NCBI GenBank assembly: GCA_036346355.1
Contig: CM070570.1
Span: 44,407,592-44,471,591, forward strand
Direction: 5' to 3'
Length of the DNA stretch: 64,000 bases
Origin: Rhipidocladum racemiflorum
Lineage: Eukaryota; Streptophyta; Magnoliopsida; Poales; Poaceae
Below are positions 34,600-45,946 of the stretch, piece by piece (positions within the stretch are counted from its first letter, which is position 1; each line of letters begins with the position of its first letter). Under the pieces are notes generated by a model. It was not told the origin of the DNA. It was given only the letters and a program-made list of their open reading frames with translations, and did not search any database. The position numbers were made by a program, and so were the translations under genes.

Positions 34600-34860
34600 G
34601 AATCTCGTCCCCGAGATTCAGGGCTCACTACAGAATAGGTTTGGAAACTCTTTCTTCAAATCCTCTTCGCGCTCCCAAGTCGCTTCGCTTTCTTCATGGT
34701 TGCTCCTTTGAACTCTCTGAGAAGCGGGTTGACTTGTTTCTAGTTTCTCGATCCATTGTGTCTAGAATCCTCACAGGATGCTCCTTATAAGTCAAATCCT
34801 CTTGCAACTCAATTGATTCTAACGGTGTCTGCTCCTCGGGAACTTCGGAGGCACTTCTTC
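34600..34860 (-). pseudogene. Chromodomain-type integrase C-terminus (Tekay)
   Basis: After VHDVFHVSGLKKCLR a frameshift at about 34845 is followed by ELQEDLTYKEHPVRILDTMD and, further on, SNHEESEATWEREEDLKKEF (about 34640-34700). This is the chromodomain pattern that directs chromovirus integration to marked chromatin. A TGA follows just before the PPT. Confidence 0.75.
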
Positions 34861-35864
34861 AAGCCGGACACATGGAATACATCATGCACTCCCGCCAACG
34901 ATGCGGCAATTCGGTGATAAGCAACTTCGCCTCTGCGGCTCAAAATCTTAAATGGTCCAACATAGCAGGGTGCAAGTTTCCCTTTGGCATGGAACCTCTT
35001 AACTCCCGAGAGGCGTAACTCGAGGTATACAAAGTCTTCTAGTTCAAAACTCAAATCTCGGCGACGATTGTCGGCATAACTCTTCTGCCGAGATTGGGCG
35101 ATCTTCAATCTTTCCTAATCATAGCGATCTGTTCTTGACCTCTTGAAGAATATCAGGCCCAAAGACACGGCGCCACGGTCTCATTCCAATTCAATGGCGT
35201 CCGACAGTCGACCATACAAAGGCCTCAAAAGGTGACATCGTAAACTAGCCTGATAACTATTGTTGTAATCGAACTCAAGATACGGCAAACTCTTATCCCA
35301 AGAGGTAGCATAAGTCAATGCACAAGCTCTTAACATATCCTCCAGAATCTGGTTGACTCTTTCTGGTCTGTCCATCCGATGCATGGGTGATAAGTCAGAT
35401 CTTGAAGTTCAAACGGGTTCCCATGGCTTCATGCAACTTATTCCAGAACCTTGAGGTAAATTGGGTACCTCTGTCCGATACAATCCTCTTTGGCACTCCG
35501 TGCAAGCAGACAATCTGATCATGTACAATTACGCTAATTTATCTCCCGAGTAAGTGGTCTTCACGGGGATAAAATGGGCTACTTTAGTCAAGCGATCCAC
35601 TATAACCCATATGGAGTCATAACCTCCTTGAGTCTTGACAAGCCGGTAATGAAATCCATTCCGATTTCCTCCCACTTCCACTCGAGGTATTTTCGGCGGT
35701 TGTAGCAATCCTCGCTGGTCTCGATGCATTGCCTTGACTCTCCGGCATACATCGCACAATGCAACATGCTCGGCAACTTCACGTTTCATACTCGGCCACG
35801 AGAATCTCTCCTTGAGATCTGATACATCTTGGCGCTTCAGGATGAATTGAGTACTTGGAGTCAT
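34861..35864 (-). pseudogene. Tekay integrase, fragmented
   Basis: The zinc-binding remnant (EHVALCDVCRRVKA), the core with GMDFITGL (first Asp) and WVIVDRLTKVAHFIPV, then KLAPCYVGPFKILSRRGEVAYH near the C-terminus are recognisable, spread over at least three frames. Residues ADNRRRDLSFELEDFVYL mark the GPY/F region. The integrase cannot be translated as one protein. Confidence 0.75.
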
Positions 35865-36693
35865 GGGCTTCTTCCAAAATCAGTTGCTTTAACTCCTTTT
35901 TGTTAGGCACACAAATGCGATCCTTCATCCACAACGTGCCTTGCTCATCCAACTTGAAGTCCTCTGCCTTGCCTTCCTCCTTGATGGACTTAATCCTGCG
36001 GATCTTGTCATCATCCTTCTGTCCTTCTCGGATCTGGTCCTCTAAAGTAGGCTTTACTTCCAATGCGGCCAAGAATCCGCTCGGTACAACCTCAATCTTC
36101 ATCTTTTGAAAATCCTCACATAACTCATCCTGACTTGTAGCTAGCAACGCACTCACGGTATGGCTTTTCCGACTCAGAGCATCGGCTACTACGTTGGCCT
36201 TCCCGGGATGGTAATGGATTCCAACATTATAGTCCTTGATCAACTCTAACCATCTCCTCTGCCTCATATTCAGATCCAACTGGGTGAATATGTACTTAAG
36301 GCTCTTATGATCCGTATATACTTCACATCTGTTTCCAATCAGATAGTGACGCCATATCTTCAAAGCATGCACTACGGCAGCTAACTCTAAGTCATGTGTC
36401 GGATAATTTTCCTCATGCGGCCTCAACTGCCTTGATGCATAAGCGACGACCTTTCCGTTCTGCATCAGCACACATCCACGTCCTTGGCGCGATGCGTCAC
36501 AATAAATATCGAAGCTTTGAACAACATTCGGTAGAACTAACACCGGTGCTGACGTCAATCGCTTCTTCAGCTCCCGAAATCCTTTCTCACATTCTGGCGT
36601 CCATGCAAACTTCTTTTCCTTCTTCAGCAGTTGCGTAAGAGGTTTCGCAATTGTCGAGAAGCCTTTGATGAAGCGGCGGTAGTATCCTGCCAT
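35779..36693 (-). pseudogene. Tekay RT thumb, RNase H and integrase zinc region
   Basis: A 304-residue open stretch. It runs from AGYYRRFIKGFSTIAKPLT (end of RT), through RNase H (DIYCDASRQGRGCVLMQ, HDLELAAVVHALKIWRHYL, YTDHKSLKYIF, NVVADALSR), to the start of the integrase HHCC region (LILEEAHDSKYSIHP). This is the best-preserved part of pol. It is bounded by frameshifts on both sides. Confidence 0.85.
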
Positions 36694-36789
36694 TCCAAGG
36701 AAACTCCGAACTGGTCACCGTCTTTGGTCGTTCCCAATGTAACACGACTTCTACTTTGCTTGGATCTCTGGCGACTCCTTCTGCGGTAA

Positions 36790-37300
36790 TTACATGTCCA
36801 AGAAACTCCACCTTGTCCTTCCAAAAATCACACTTGCTGAACTTGGCGAAAAGTTGTCGTTCCTCGACTTTTCCAAAACTCGCCTTAAGTGTTCGGCATG
36901 TTCGCTCTCTGTCTTGGAGTAGATTAGGATATCGTCTATAAACACGACGACAAACTTGTCCAAATATTCCATGAACACCTTATTCATCATATTCATGAAA
37001 TAATTTGGCGCATTAAATCGGCCCAAAGGACATAATCGTAAACTCGTAATGTCCATATCTTGACGAGAATGCGATCTTGAATATCTTACGATCGGATCTT
37101 CAATCGATGGTATCCCGATCTCAGATCAATCTTGGAGAAAACTCGGCTCCTCTCAACTGATCAAACAAATCATCAATCCTGGGTAGCGGATACTTATTCT
37201 TCACGGTGACTTCATTGAGTGCACGGTAGTCAATGCACATCCTGAAACTCCCGTCCTTCTTCTTGACAAACAAAGCGGTGCTCCCCACGGCAACGAACTC
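36790..37300 (-). pseudogene. Tekay reverse transcriptase core
   Basis: The minus strand shows the remnant of the DGSFRMCIDYRALN and YPLPRIDDLFDQL blocks (37150-37260), then FNAPNYFMNMMNKVFMEYL and the catalytic box VVFIDDILIYSK (about 36920-36950). Frames break several times. Confidence 0.8.
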
Positions 37301-37524
37301 GGTCGATAAATCCTTTCTCCATTAACTCTTCTATTGTTTCTTCATTTCTACCAACTCCTCGGTGGACATCCGATAGGGTCTCTTTGCTATCGGTCTTTGT
37401 GCAGTACAAGCTCTATCACAAACTCTATGTCCCTCGTCTGGCGGCATGCAGGTAGATCTTCGGGAAAAACATCGGGTACTCATTCACTCTTGAGACATCC
37501 TCTATGCGGATTGCCTTGGTACTG

Positions 37525-37948
37525 TTAACCATCAAGCTGTCCATCTCTAAGCTGCAGTGGCTCGAAATTCCACTTTCTTCCCACACGGCTCTCAATCGAG
37601 ATAGTCCTTCGTCCACAATCCAATACGGCCTTGTGCTTGGATAACCAATCCATTCCCAATATGACGTCTAAGGTGCAGGTCTCCAAAATTATAAGGTTTG
37701 CTAGGAACTCTATTCCACCTATTAGTATTCTCACCCGGAACATCCTACTTTCGTTCGGAGTTCGGAACCAGGGTTTGAACTAAAAGCACGCATTTAAGTC
37801 TTGCAATCCTCAAATCATTTCTAGTAGCAAAGCCTTGCGAAACAAACGAATGCGAAGCTCGAGAGTCAAACAAAGCTGTGCATCGAGTTAACAAGTAACT
37901 TACCCGATCTGACGTCAGTAGCATTCTGCGGTGCATCTGCGGTGACAT
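37525..37948 (-). pseudogene. Tekay protease, active-site Gly replaced
   Basis: Retropepsin remnant in two frames. TALFDSRASHSFVSQGFA carries Arg where the D-S-G-A motif needs Gly (37856-37867). The second block LDVILGMDWLSKHKAVLDC is intact. The substitution alone should inactivate the protease. Confidence 0.8.
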
Positions 37949-37999
37949 GGTTGACTCGGCCTCTCACCACTGATGCAGGGTGTGGCTCTGGTCTTTGGC

Positions 38000-39033
38000 G
38001 TCCTAGCTGGGGTGGTTCCTAGATTGAAGCGGCTGGGGTCACTCCTGCTGTCTTCTTGGGACAAGCTGTTGGCAAAGTGTCACGGCTCGTTGCGGTTGTA
38101 ATGGCGTCTCACTTGTTCCTTGCTAAGCTGCACGAGTAGTGTTTCTAGCGAAGTGAAGTGTCAGTAGTTACGATTGAGGTCTTGGTCTTTGAGGATGGTG
38201 TCCTTGTCGCACTCTGTGGTTGGAATCGAAGAATTGATTTGGTGCAACTCTCGGTATTGCGTTCCCTGGCGTGATCCTTCTTTGTTGCATCTGCGCTTCT
38301 GTTCTCATCCAGTTCCTTGCGCTTGTCCTCAAGAATAAGCGCCTTATTCACCAACTCTTGGAAATCTGGAAAGGTGTGGGTGATCAATCCTACTTGCAAT
38401 CTGAGTTAAGTCCCTTCATAAAACGACTGCGGATTTATCTGTCGCTACATCCTCAGTGCGTAGCGTGCTAGGCTGTGTGAACTTGTTCAGGTAGTCGACC
38501 ACCGGTGATTACCTTGCTTGATGCTCTGAACTCCTCCTTCTTAAGGTCCATGATTCCTTCAGCACGTGATCTTGTCGAATGCATTGTGAACTCTTCCCAA
38601 GTGATATCTTGAGGGTTCTCTTGCGTGGCACAGAAATTCTCCCACCATTCGGTAATTGTTCCTTCCGGTGATGAGAAGCGTAGAGTACCTTCTCATTTCC
38701 TATGCATTGAGCTATGTGTAGCTTCCTCTCAATTGACCTTAACCAATCATCGGCCTCCAATGGATTGGCATTCCCGAGAAAGTGGGTGGGTGAGTCCTCA
38801 TGAACTCGATAGTCTTGTATTACGGCGTTGTCCATGATTAACTTGATTAGCGATGGCCTGGCGATGACGTGCTGCATTTGTTGCATCATAGCATGCATTA
38901 ACTGAGTCTGGGCAGCAAGAAAAGCTCCGAAATTCTGCATATCAACTGGCGGTGCTGGTGCTCCATCACTGGGGTTTTCTGCTGGGCGAGAACCACTCCC
39001 ATTGCTTCCAAAGTTTCCACGGGTGTTCACCAT
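38000..39033 (-). pseudogene. Tekay gag, N-terminal 174 codons open, remainder frameshifted
   Basis: The ATG at 39033 gives MVNTRGNFGSNGSG, a usual start for chromovirus Gag. It is followed by the helical MHAMMQQMQHVI and the capsid start FLGNANPLEADDWLRSIERK. The open frame ends at 38509. Gag-like text (FPDFQELVNKALILEDKRKE, about 38310-38390) continues in another frame. The CCHC region, expected near 38000-38150, is too decayed to read. Confidence 0.8.
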
Positions 39034-39393
39034 CTGTCGATTTGCTCTAGGTTTAGAGATGAGAGGGAAACAAGAATAGACAAGTAATATGGAACTTATG
39101 CGGGGCGAAAGGTGTAGCCTTAAGGTCCAACTTTATTATTAATAACTTGGTATGGCTGCTTACAATGCCTAAGGGCCTTGCAACACATACTGCACACTCA
39201 GCAAACAAAGCAAATCCAAATCGAACTAATTTTGGAGTCTAACGCCTAAAGGGTGACTCTTTATTCTGTGACTTGACTCGGCGAAGGAGTCTCACTATAG
39301 AACCTATGCTCACTCATCGAGAAAACCTCCACGGCACAGTGCGGGTCTTTGTGGCATAGGCGTAACGATCGCCATGTCCACAAGCTGTGTCCT

Positions 39394-40023
39394 CTATGGT
39401 AGTCGAAGAAGCGGTGTCCTCATCGAGATCCGACTCCTCTGGATGCTCGTGTAGCTCAAATCTTGGCTCGGGTCCGGTCCGTACAAGGTCATCTCCAACT
39501 CGTCAATCCTTCGTAGAAGGTGTGCCACATACTCTTGAGCTTCCCGCCATCTGTTCTTCTCTGTCGTGATCTCCTTGCGGGCCTTCTGTAGCTCCTTGCT
39601 TGTATTATCTAGTACATCCTCCTGGGCGACGACAAATCGTGCCAACTGTGTAACCGTGGCATCCTCATCCTGAATCGCCTTCGGGTCAAGAAGGTTATCG
39701 CTGCGCGGGTGGTAACGGAACACCGTACTCTCTAATTCTCTGGCGTAGATACGGGTAATGTGCCGCATTGCTCGTCGTGATACCTCTTGGATACCCATCT
39801 GCATTGTAGACCTCCTGGCAGTGCAGTGTATCGGGCGATTGCCTGGGCCCTTCTTCCTAGCAGGTACCTCAATCTTCACATCACAAGCCTTGATCAATCC
39901 CGCTTGTCTGATCACTTCTACTTGGTATTGGGGCTTCTCAAAATCTCCGAGAGTTTGTAGCATATGCCAAAGTTCCGCGGCGTGACCAACTCCCAGATCA
40001 ACATAGTTGAACTCTTCCTCCAT
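39394..40023 (-). CDS. Extra ORF (ORF0) between PBS and gag of the Tekay element, 209 aa
   Basis: An intact 209-residue ORF starts about 200 nt after the PBS on the coding strand, 360 nt upstream of gag. The N-terminal half (FNYVDLGVGHAAELWHML ... CTARRSTMQMGIQEVSRRAM) looks globular. A coiled-coil-like helix follows (TSKELQKARKEITTEKNRW, EYVAHLLRRIDELEM), then an acidic and Pro end. I do not recognise a named domain. It is open while gag-pol around it is broken, which could reflect selection in the parent lineage or chance. Extra ORFs upstream of gag are known in some plant gypsy families. Confidence 0.6.
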   Translation of the reverse strand: MEEEFNYVDLGVGHAAELWHMLQTLGDFEKPQYQVEVIRQAGLIKACDVKIEVPARKKGPGNRPIHCTARRSTMQMGIQEVSRRAMRHITRIYARELESTVFRYHPRSDNLLDPKAIQDEDATVTQLARFVVAQEDVLDNTSKELQKARKEITTEKNRWREAQEYVAHLLRRIDELEMTLYGPDPSQDLSYTSIQRSRISMRTPLLRLP

Positions 40024-40240
40024 CTGTCACAAGAGTGCTTTACGTAAGAACTCGGAATTTTTAAATTGTGACAAGGTAAGGGAAAATTTCAGCAAGAGAC
40101 AAGAAAAGAGAGAAGGGGATAAGTTGAGATGTCATTTCTTGTCTTGACAAATTTTTAGCTTTAGAAAATAGGTTTTATCCTCACTACGACCATTCTAGCT
40201 AAGGTTGAGCCTCTGATCAAGTATGGCTCGATACCACCTC

Positions 40241-43200
40241 TGTCGGGACCCGAATTTGCAAATCCGGACCCTCTGTGTATTCCACACTAGTCCAGAACGC
40301 GCTAGTGCACACAGTCTTAACATCGGTAAATATCACAATCATACCATTCGATATTATCAAAGTACTTTATTTAAATAACCAAACTGGTTACTTGACCTTA
40401 TGGTCAAGTTACAAATGTATGCCTTGCAAGGCGAAACTTATTAACAGATAAATAATAGCAAATGAAAATCAAATAACTGTGGCGCCATCCAAGATACCAC
40501 AGGCAACCGATCGGCTCGCTTCCCTAAGTAGAGCGGATCCTCTTGGAGTTCCTCCTCCAAAGTCAGTGCGATCTCTTCTTCAAGCGATATTGTGTTGAGG
40601 CAAGGGTGAGTACTTGGTACTCGACAAGTCATCTTGTGAGAATGCAAGCTAATATACTATATGCATGGCTTGGTACAAAGGAATAGCTTAAGGTATATTT
40701 GCAAAGAAACAAAGATTTGACAAGTATCATAAATAGATTCAAAGCAAGAGAAACAAGTAAAGCATAAATAACTTTTCAAGAAGTTTAATAAACATTTTCC
40801 CCATCCTAAACCACATTTCCATCATCTTCATTACTAAACCATCCCTCCTTTCAAACCAAAGTTATTTTTGAGAAAATCTAACCCTTGACTGTAATTCCCG
40901 AGCGATGTCCAATACCGCGGACACGGCTATTCGAATAGATTCTAAACTCTGCAGAGGTTATGCACTTTACCCACAAGATACAGTCAAACACCACAAAGGC
41001 GAGTTCAGTAATAAAGCCTTTGGAAGCCTCAAACAACACAGGTGGTCCTCTCCGGTTCGTGCTCTACACCATCCCTTCCCTTAGCCAAGGCGAAGTATGG
41101 GACCAACACACCGTTAGATGGGTATCCGGCCCACGACCACGATACGCTCCCCGCATACAATCACACAAGCGGTGTAATTGACACCTGAGGCTCCACAAGT
41201 GAGTCCTTAGCGACTTAGTCAACTAGGGCCGTCCCATTCCGACCATGTGGTTGCAAGTATGACCCAGTTCAAAGGCTTGCAAGGTTAAGTCCTTAGAGTG
41301 ACCAGGGCAAGACTACCCGAAGAACCAAATCAACATTCCCATCGCCACAATGGCCCACTGATTACTCTTGCCACATGCCCTTGGCCGAAAATCGTTTATC
41401 AAACCCCAGTTGATTACCATGCACCACGTGCTATCAACATCACATGATACCTTTCCAAAACAGGTTCAATATATCATTAAGTCAATATTAACATTTGATT
41501 GTCCAAATTCATGTCATGAGCACGTAGCAGGTCTAAGCAATACACTACAACGGTCTAAAACCCATGTTGGCAATTTGATTATGTCCAACTAGTAAACCAC
41601 AACTAGGGTGACAAGGGGTCATGGCACATATTTAATTAATCAAGGTGTCATACAGCAATTTGGTATTTATCTAATCTCCCATATTTAAGTAAAGTATTTT
41701 CTAATTGAACTAGCATGCAATAATTTGAACCAAAATAGATTTCAAAATGGGATCAACATGGTCAAAGCACAACTTGCCTTCAAAAAGTACTTGCTCTTGG
41801 TCTTGAGTTGGATCCTGAGTCAATACCTCTCCTTCGAATCCTTCCGGCACTTCAACGTCTACTCGTAAAGCGTGCAAATAGCAAATACACGAATAAACAA
41901 TAGGCAAAACATCCCAAAACTCCAAATAAAATCCATAAACAGAGAGAACATAATTTTCTGGATTTTTAGAAACTGGAATAAATCAAATTTGGAGTTAAGG
42001 CGCTTAAAAGTTATGATTATTTAAAGTTTAAATAATCAATTAAATAATTTTACAGAGAAAAACTTTAGTCCAAAAATTAAATAAAATTCATATTTAGGTA
42101 GATCTCAATTTTATACAAATTTAGAAATTTGAATCACTCAAATCGGAGTTGAAACGCAAAAGTTATAAGCGTTTGAAGTTTGAATCAAAATCTGAAATCA
42201 TTATTTCGAATTAATAAATCATTTTCTTTTTGAAATTAATTATTGCGTCGGCATGGACACGTGGCAGCCTCGATTGGTTGGTGGCGTCGGCCGGTCCATG
42301 GACTTGGTCCACGCCGGCTCGGGTCCACCGTGGACTCGGTCCACGACTCACGTGAGAGGCCCGACATGTGGGCCCACTCGGGTGGCGTCATCGGCCGGCG
42401 TCGGCGGGACTCGGCCACGGTGCGACATGTGGGACCTTTGTGGCGTCATGGATGACGTCCGCGGTGCGATCGGCCGACACGCGGGCCCGGCGTGTCGGTG
42501 TACCTGCCACGCAGCGTCTGGCCGGCCGCGTCGGTCCAACTTCCCGACACGTGGCGCAATCACGGCCGTTGGTTTGAAAATCAGCGGCGCGGATTAGATC
42601 CAGGGTTAACACGTTGAAACTACTCGTTGATCGTGGGCGTTCGATTTAGATCGGACGGTCGAGATCTAATCCTATAATAACACTACTACGACGCGTGGCA
42701 AATGTGAACCGTTGGATCTTGATCCAACGGTCGGATCCAATCGGGTTGGGGACACGTGAACTCACCTCAACCGTCCGATCTGGATCGGCGGTTCACCGAG
42801 CTCGCGAAGTCCGGCGATGGCGCGGCGAGGCTTGGGCACCGGAGACGGACGATGACCAAGAGCGGCGCTCTGAGGCTCCTCCGCGGCGTGCGTGGTCACG
42901 CTCGAGTCGCCTTGGCTCGAGGATCCGGTTCGGCCTCCTTCTCCTCGAGCGGCGGCGGCGGCGGAAGGTGAAAAAACCACCACAATACCCTAAGCTACTA
43001 CGGCGAGCAATCAGAGCAAGCGGCGGCTGCTAGGGTTTAGCAAGCTAAGGCAAAAAGTAAGCGCAAGGTCACGGCGGTCCTCGAAGTGCGATCAGGGCAT
43101 TAAATAGCCCTGGAGGCGTGCTCAGGCCGAGCCCTAGTCGATTCTGGCGCTCGGCGGCGGAGTCCGGCTCGGACTTCAGCGGGGAAGACGGCACGAGAAC

Positions 43201-43710
43201 CGTCCCACGTGTCCAGATCAGCGGCCCCGATCGGACCGGCGCGAGGTTTGGGTCGGACACGGCTCAACCGTGCAGGCGGATCTCGGCCGTTGGATCTTGA
43301 TCCAACGGTTGGGATTGATTAGGTTTAGGAGTGGGTTCGGTTAGTCACGTGGCTCGGTCGGACTCGAACTTCGAGTCGACTCGGGCTCGATCGGATGAAA
43401 CGATACTTGACCCGAGTTGATTTTCCAAATGATTTAATATTTAAAATAATTCCCAGTAATTCATTTAATTCGTTAAAAATAGCAAATGACTCAGAAAAAT
43501 TCCAGAAAAATTCTGGAAAATACTTTGGATCATTTTGGACTCAAATAAAATATTTCCAACAAAATTTTATTTGCAAAATTAAATTCTTTAATTATTTCAA
43601 AATGGAATAAATTCAAATAAATTCCAAATAAATTCCAGAAAATTCCAAAAATTCACCAAAGTGCCAAATCACACATGAATTTAAGAAAAGCAAAATTTTG
43701 GGGTGTTACA
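40241..43710 (-). repeat. Tekay 5' LTR
   Basis: 3,470 bp, adjacent to the PBS. Its outer edge abuts GTCTA and the interrupted Sirevirus RT. Confidence 0.92.
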
Positions 43711-44880
43711 GTCTACGTCGAGCAACCACCTGGTTTTGAAGATCCAAAACACCCGGACCACGTCTACTATCTACACAAAGCCCTTTATGGACTTAAGCAA
43801 GCACCGAGGGCTTGGTTCGAGTGTTTACGAGACTTCCTTCTCGAACAAGGTTTTGTAGTCGGAAAGGCCGACCCTACTCTCTTTACTAAACATATTGATA
43901 ATGATTTATTTGTGTGCCAAATATATGTCGATGACATTATATTTGGATCTATTAATGAACATTTGTGTAAAGAGTTTAGCAAGATAATGACCAAAAGATT
44001 TGAGATGTCCATGATGGGAGAGTTGAAGTTCTTCCTCGGATTTCAAGTCAAACAACTCAAGGAAGGAACCTTCATCTGTCAAACCAAGTACATCAAGGAC
44101 ATGCTCAAGAAGTTCGGAATGGAAGACGCCAAGCCTATAAAGACACCTATGCAAGCCAACGGGCATCTAGACCTTGACAAAGAAGGTAAACTGGTCATCT
44201 AAAAGGTATATCGTTCGATGATCGGTTCTCTCCTTTATCTTTGTGCATCTAGGCCCGATATCATGCTTAGCGTTTGTATGTGTGCACGGTTTCAAGCCGC
44301 TCCAAAAGAGTGCCACATGGTGGCCGTTAAGAGAATCTTGAGATACTTAGTGCACACTCCTCATTTCGGACTTTGGTATCCAAAAGGATCTTCCTTTGAA
44401 CTTGTTGGCTATTCCGATGCGGATTATGCCGGTTGTAAAGTGGATAGGAAGAGTACCTCGGGGACTTGCCAATTTTTGGGTAGGTCCCTAGTCTCGTGGT
44501 CTTCCAAGAAACAGAATTCCGTAGCCCTATCCACTGCCGAAGCCGAATATATAGCGGTAGGAGTTGTTGTGCCCAACTACTTTGGATGAGACAAACCTTG
44601 AGTGATTATGGCCTTAACTACAAAAGTGTTCCACTACTGTGTGACAATGAGAGTGCCATAAAAATTGCCAACAATCCTGTCCAACACTCCCGTACAAAAC
44701 ACATAGACATTCGCCATCATTTCCTAAGAGATCACGCAACCAAAGCGAAATTGATATCCAACATGTGAGTACAAATGATCAATTAGCCGATATTTTCACC
44801 AAGCCCCTTGACGAGAAAAGGTTCTGTGAATTGAGAAGTGGTCTAAATATTCTAGATTCTCGTAACGTGGCTTGATAAGT
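43711..44880 (+). pseudogene. Sirevirus reverse transcriptase 3' part and RNase H
   Basis: The RT continues VYVEQPPGFEDP, LYGLKQAPRAWFE and the catalytic box QIYVDDIIFGS (about 43918-43950), then MGELKFFLGFQVKQ. A TAA at 44200-44202 replaces a sense codon before KVYRSMIGSLLYL. RNase H follows: YSDADYAGCKVDRKSTSG, then ALSTAEAEYIA, a frameshift at about 44560, CDNESAIKIANNP and the histidine-rich TKHIDIRHHFLRDH. The catalytic residues are present, but the stop and frameshift disable this copy. Confidence 0.88.
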
Positions 44881-45946
44881 GCTCATATATTGGTTGGTGA
44901 ATGAAAAATGAATTTCAAAAAGTGATTCATCTTTTTCTCTAAATTTACTCTGTGTTTCTTGGTTCTTGATCCTTTGATCTCGTCATTTGCTATGTGACCA
45001 TAGTTTGACTGATTGATTGTTCGCTGGTCATATATCAAGTTGACACCTTAGGGTCTCGTTCCCTCTCTCGTTCCGCAATTTTCCTAACGTCTTCGTGCGG
45101 TTTCCCTTTCTCCTAACCGAGCTGAGGAACCCGGAGTATCCGGATTTCTATCCGGACTCTCCGGGTTAGCCCGGAGTCTCCGGACAGTTTGTCCGGAGTG
45201 TCCGGGTTGGGCGAGTCTCGGATCGAGTCCGGACTCTCCGGGTTGGGGCGGTCGGTTAAACCCCCCATATCCCGCGCGGTTTCTATTTTCTATTCCTTCG
45301 TGCGCCTCTCCCTCTCCCGTGATCCTCTCTTGGCAAGGGTGTGCTCTCCTCCTCTTCCTCATCTCCAAGGATCTTGGACCCCTCCTCTTCCTCTCTTTGG
45401 AGATCAAGGTAAGAAATCTTTGCCCTAATCCTTCTCCCTTCCGAAATTGGATCCTTCTTCGCGGTTCTTAGGGCTTCTCCCCGTGCTTCATCTCCTCTAG
45501 GGTGCCGATTGCTTCGTCGTGGCCCTCAAGATCGGAGAATCTCGCCCCTAACTCACCCGTTCTTCTCGTTTCAAATCCTTTGAGGTGAGTACTCTCGGTT
45601 GTGCCCTAATTCCGCAAAATTTCCTTGCTAGATTGTGCCCTAGTCGTTTATTGCTCATCCTTAAGGCACTCTAGTTTCTTTTCATGCCAATTTGGGGGTT
45701 GTTTTCCCCAAATCTCTTGCGCCCGTGCGCATTTTCTGGCGCATCCGGAGTATCCGGACTTGTAGTCCGGAGTCTCCGGGTTGGTCCGGAGTGTCCGGAC
45801 TTTTAGTCCGGAGTCTCCGGGTTAATCCGGAGTATCCGGACAATTTGTCCGGACTCTCCGGGTTGGGTGCTTCGGCCAAACTTCAGTTTTGTCTCAATTT
45901 CCAATCGCCTCGCGGCTAACCTTTTTCCCTCGCCTTGTCTGGTCAG
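44881..45946 (+). other. Sirevirus pol-to-env spacer with palindrome clusters and splice-like signals
   Basis: Holds two further clusters of CCGGAGTNTCCGG palindromes (45128-45243 and 45740-45866) and a TC-rich, gene-leader-like stretch (45290-45400). Two good splice donors are seen, AAG|GTAAGA at 45409 and GAG|GTGAGT at 45585. An acceptor TTTTTCCCTCGCC...GGTCAG ends at 45946, exactly before the ATG of the env-like ORF. Confidence 0.7.

Larger units (their letters stand above)
31082..43710 (-). mobile_element. Tekay-like (chromovirus) Ty3/gypsy retrotransposon, minus orientation
   Basis: LTRs of 3.5 kb (31082-34581 and 40241-43710; plus-strand TGTCGGGAC...GGGTGTTACA) are flanked by a perfect TSD GTCTA (31077-31081 and 43711-43715). 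On the minus strand the PBS TGGTATCGAGCC (about 40225-40236) follows the 5' LTR, and the PPT AAGGGGGGAGGTT (34582-34594) precedes the 3' LTR. The order is ORF0, gag, protease, RT, RNase H, integrase, chromodomain, a chromovirus arrangement. Long LTRs, a short interior and the ESRGRD-like end before the PPT point to the Tekay/Del lineage. Coding is decayed. Confidence 0.92.
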
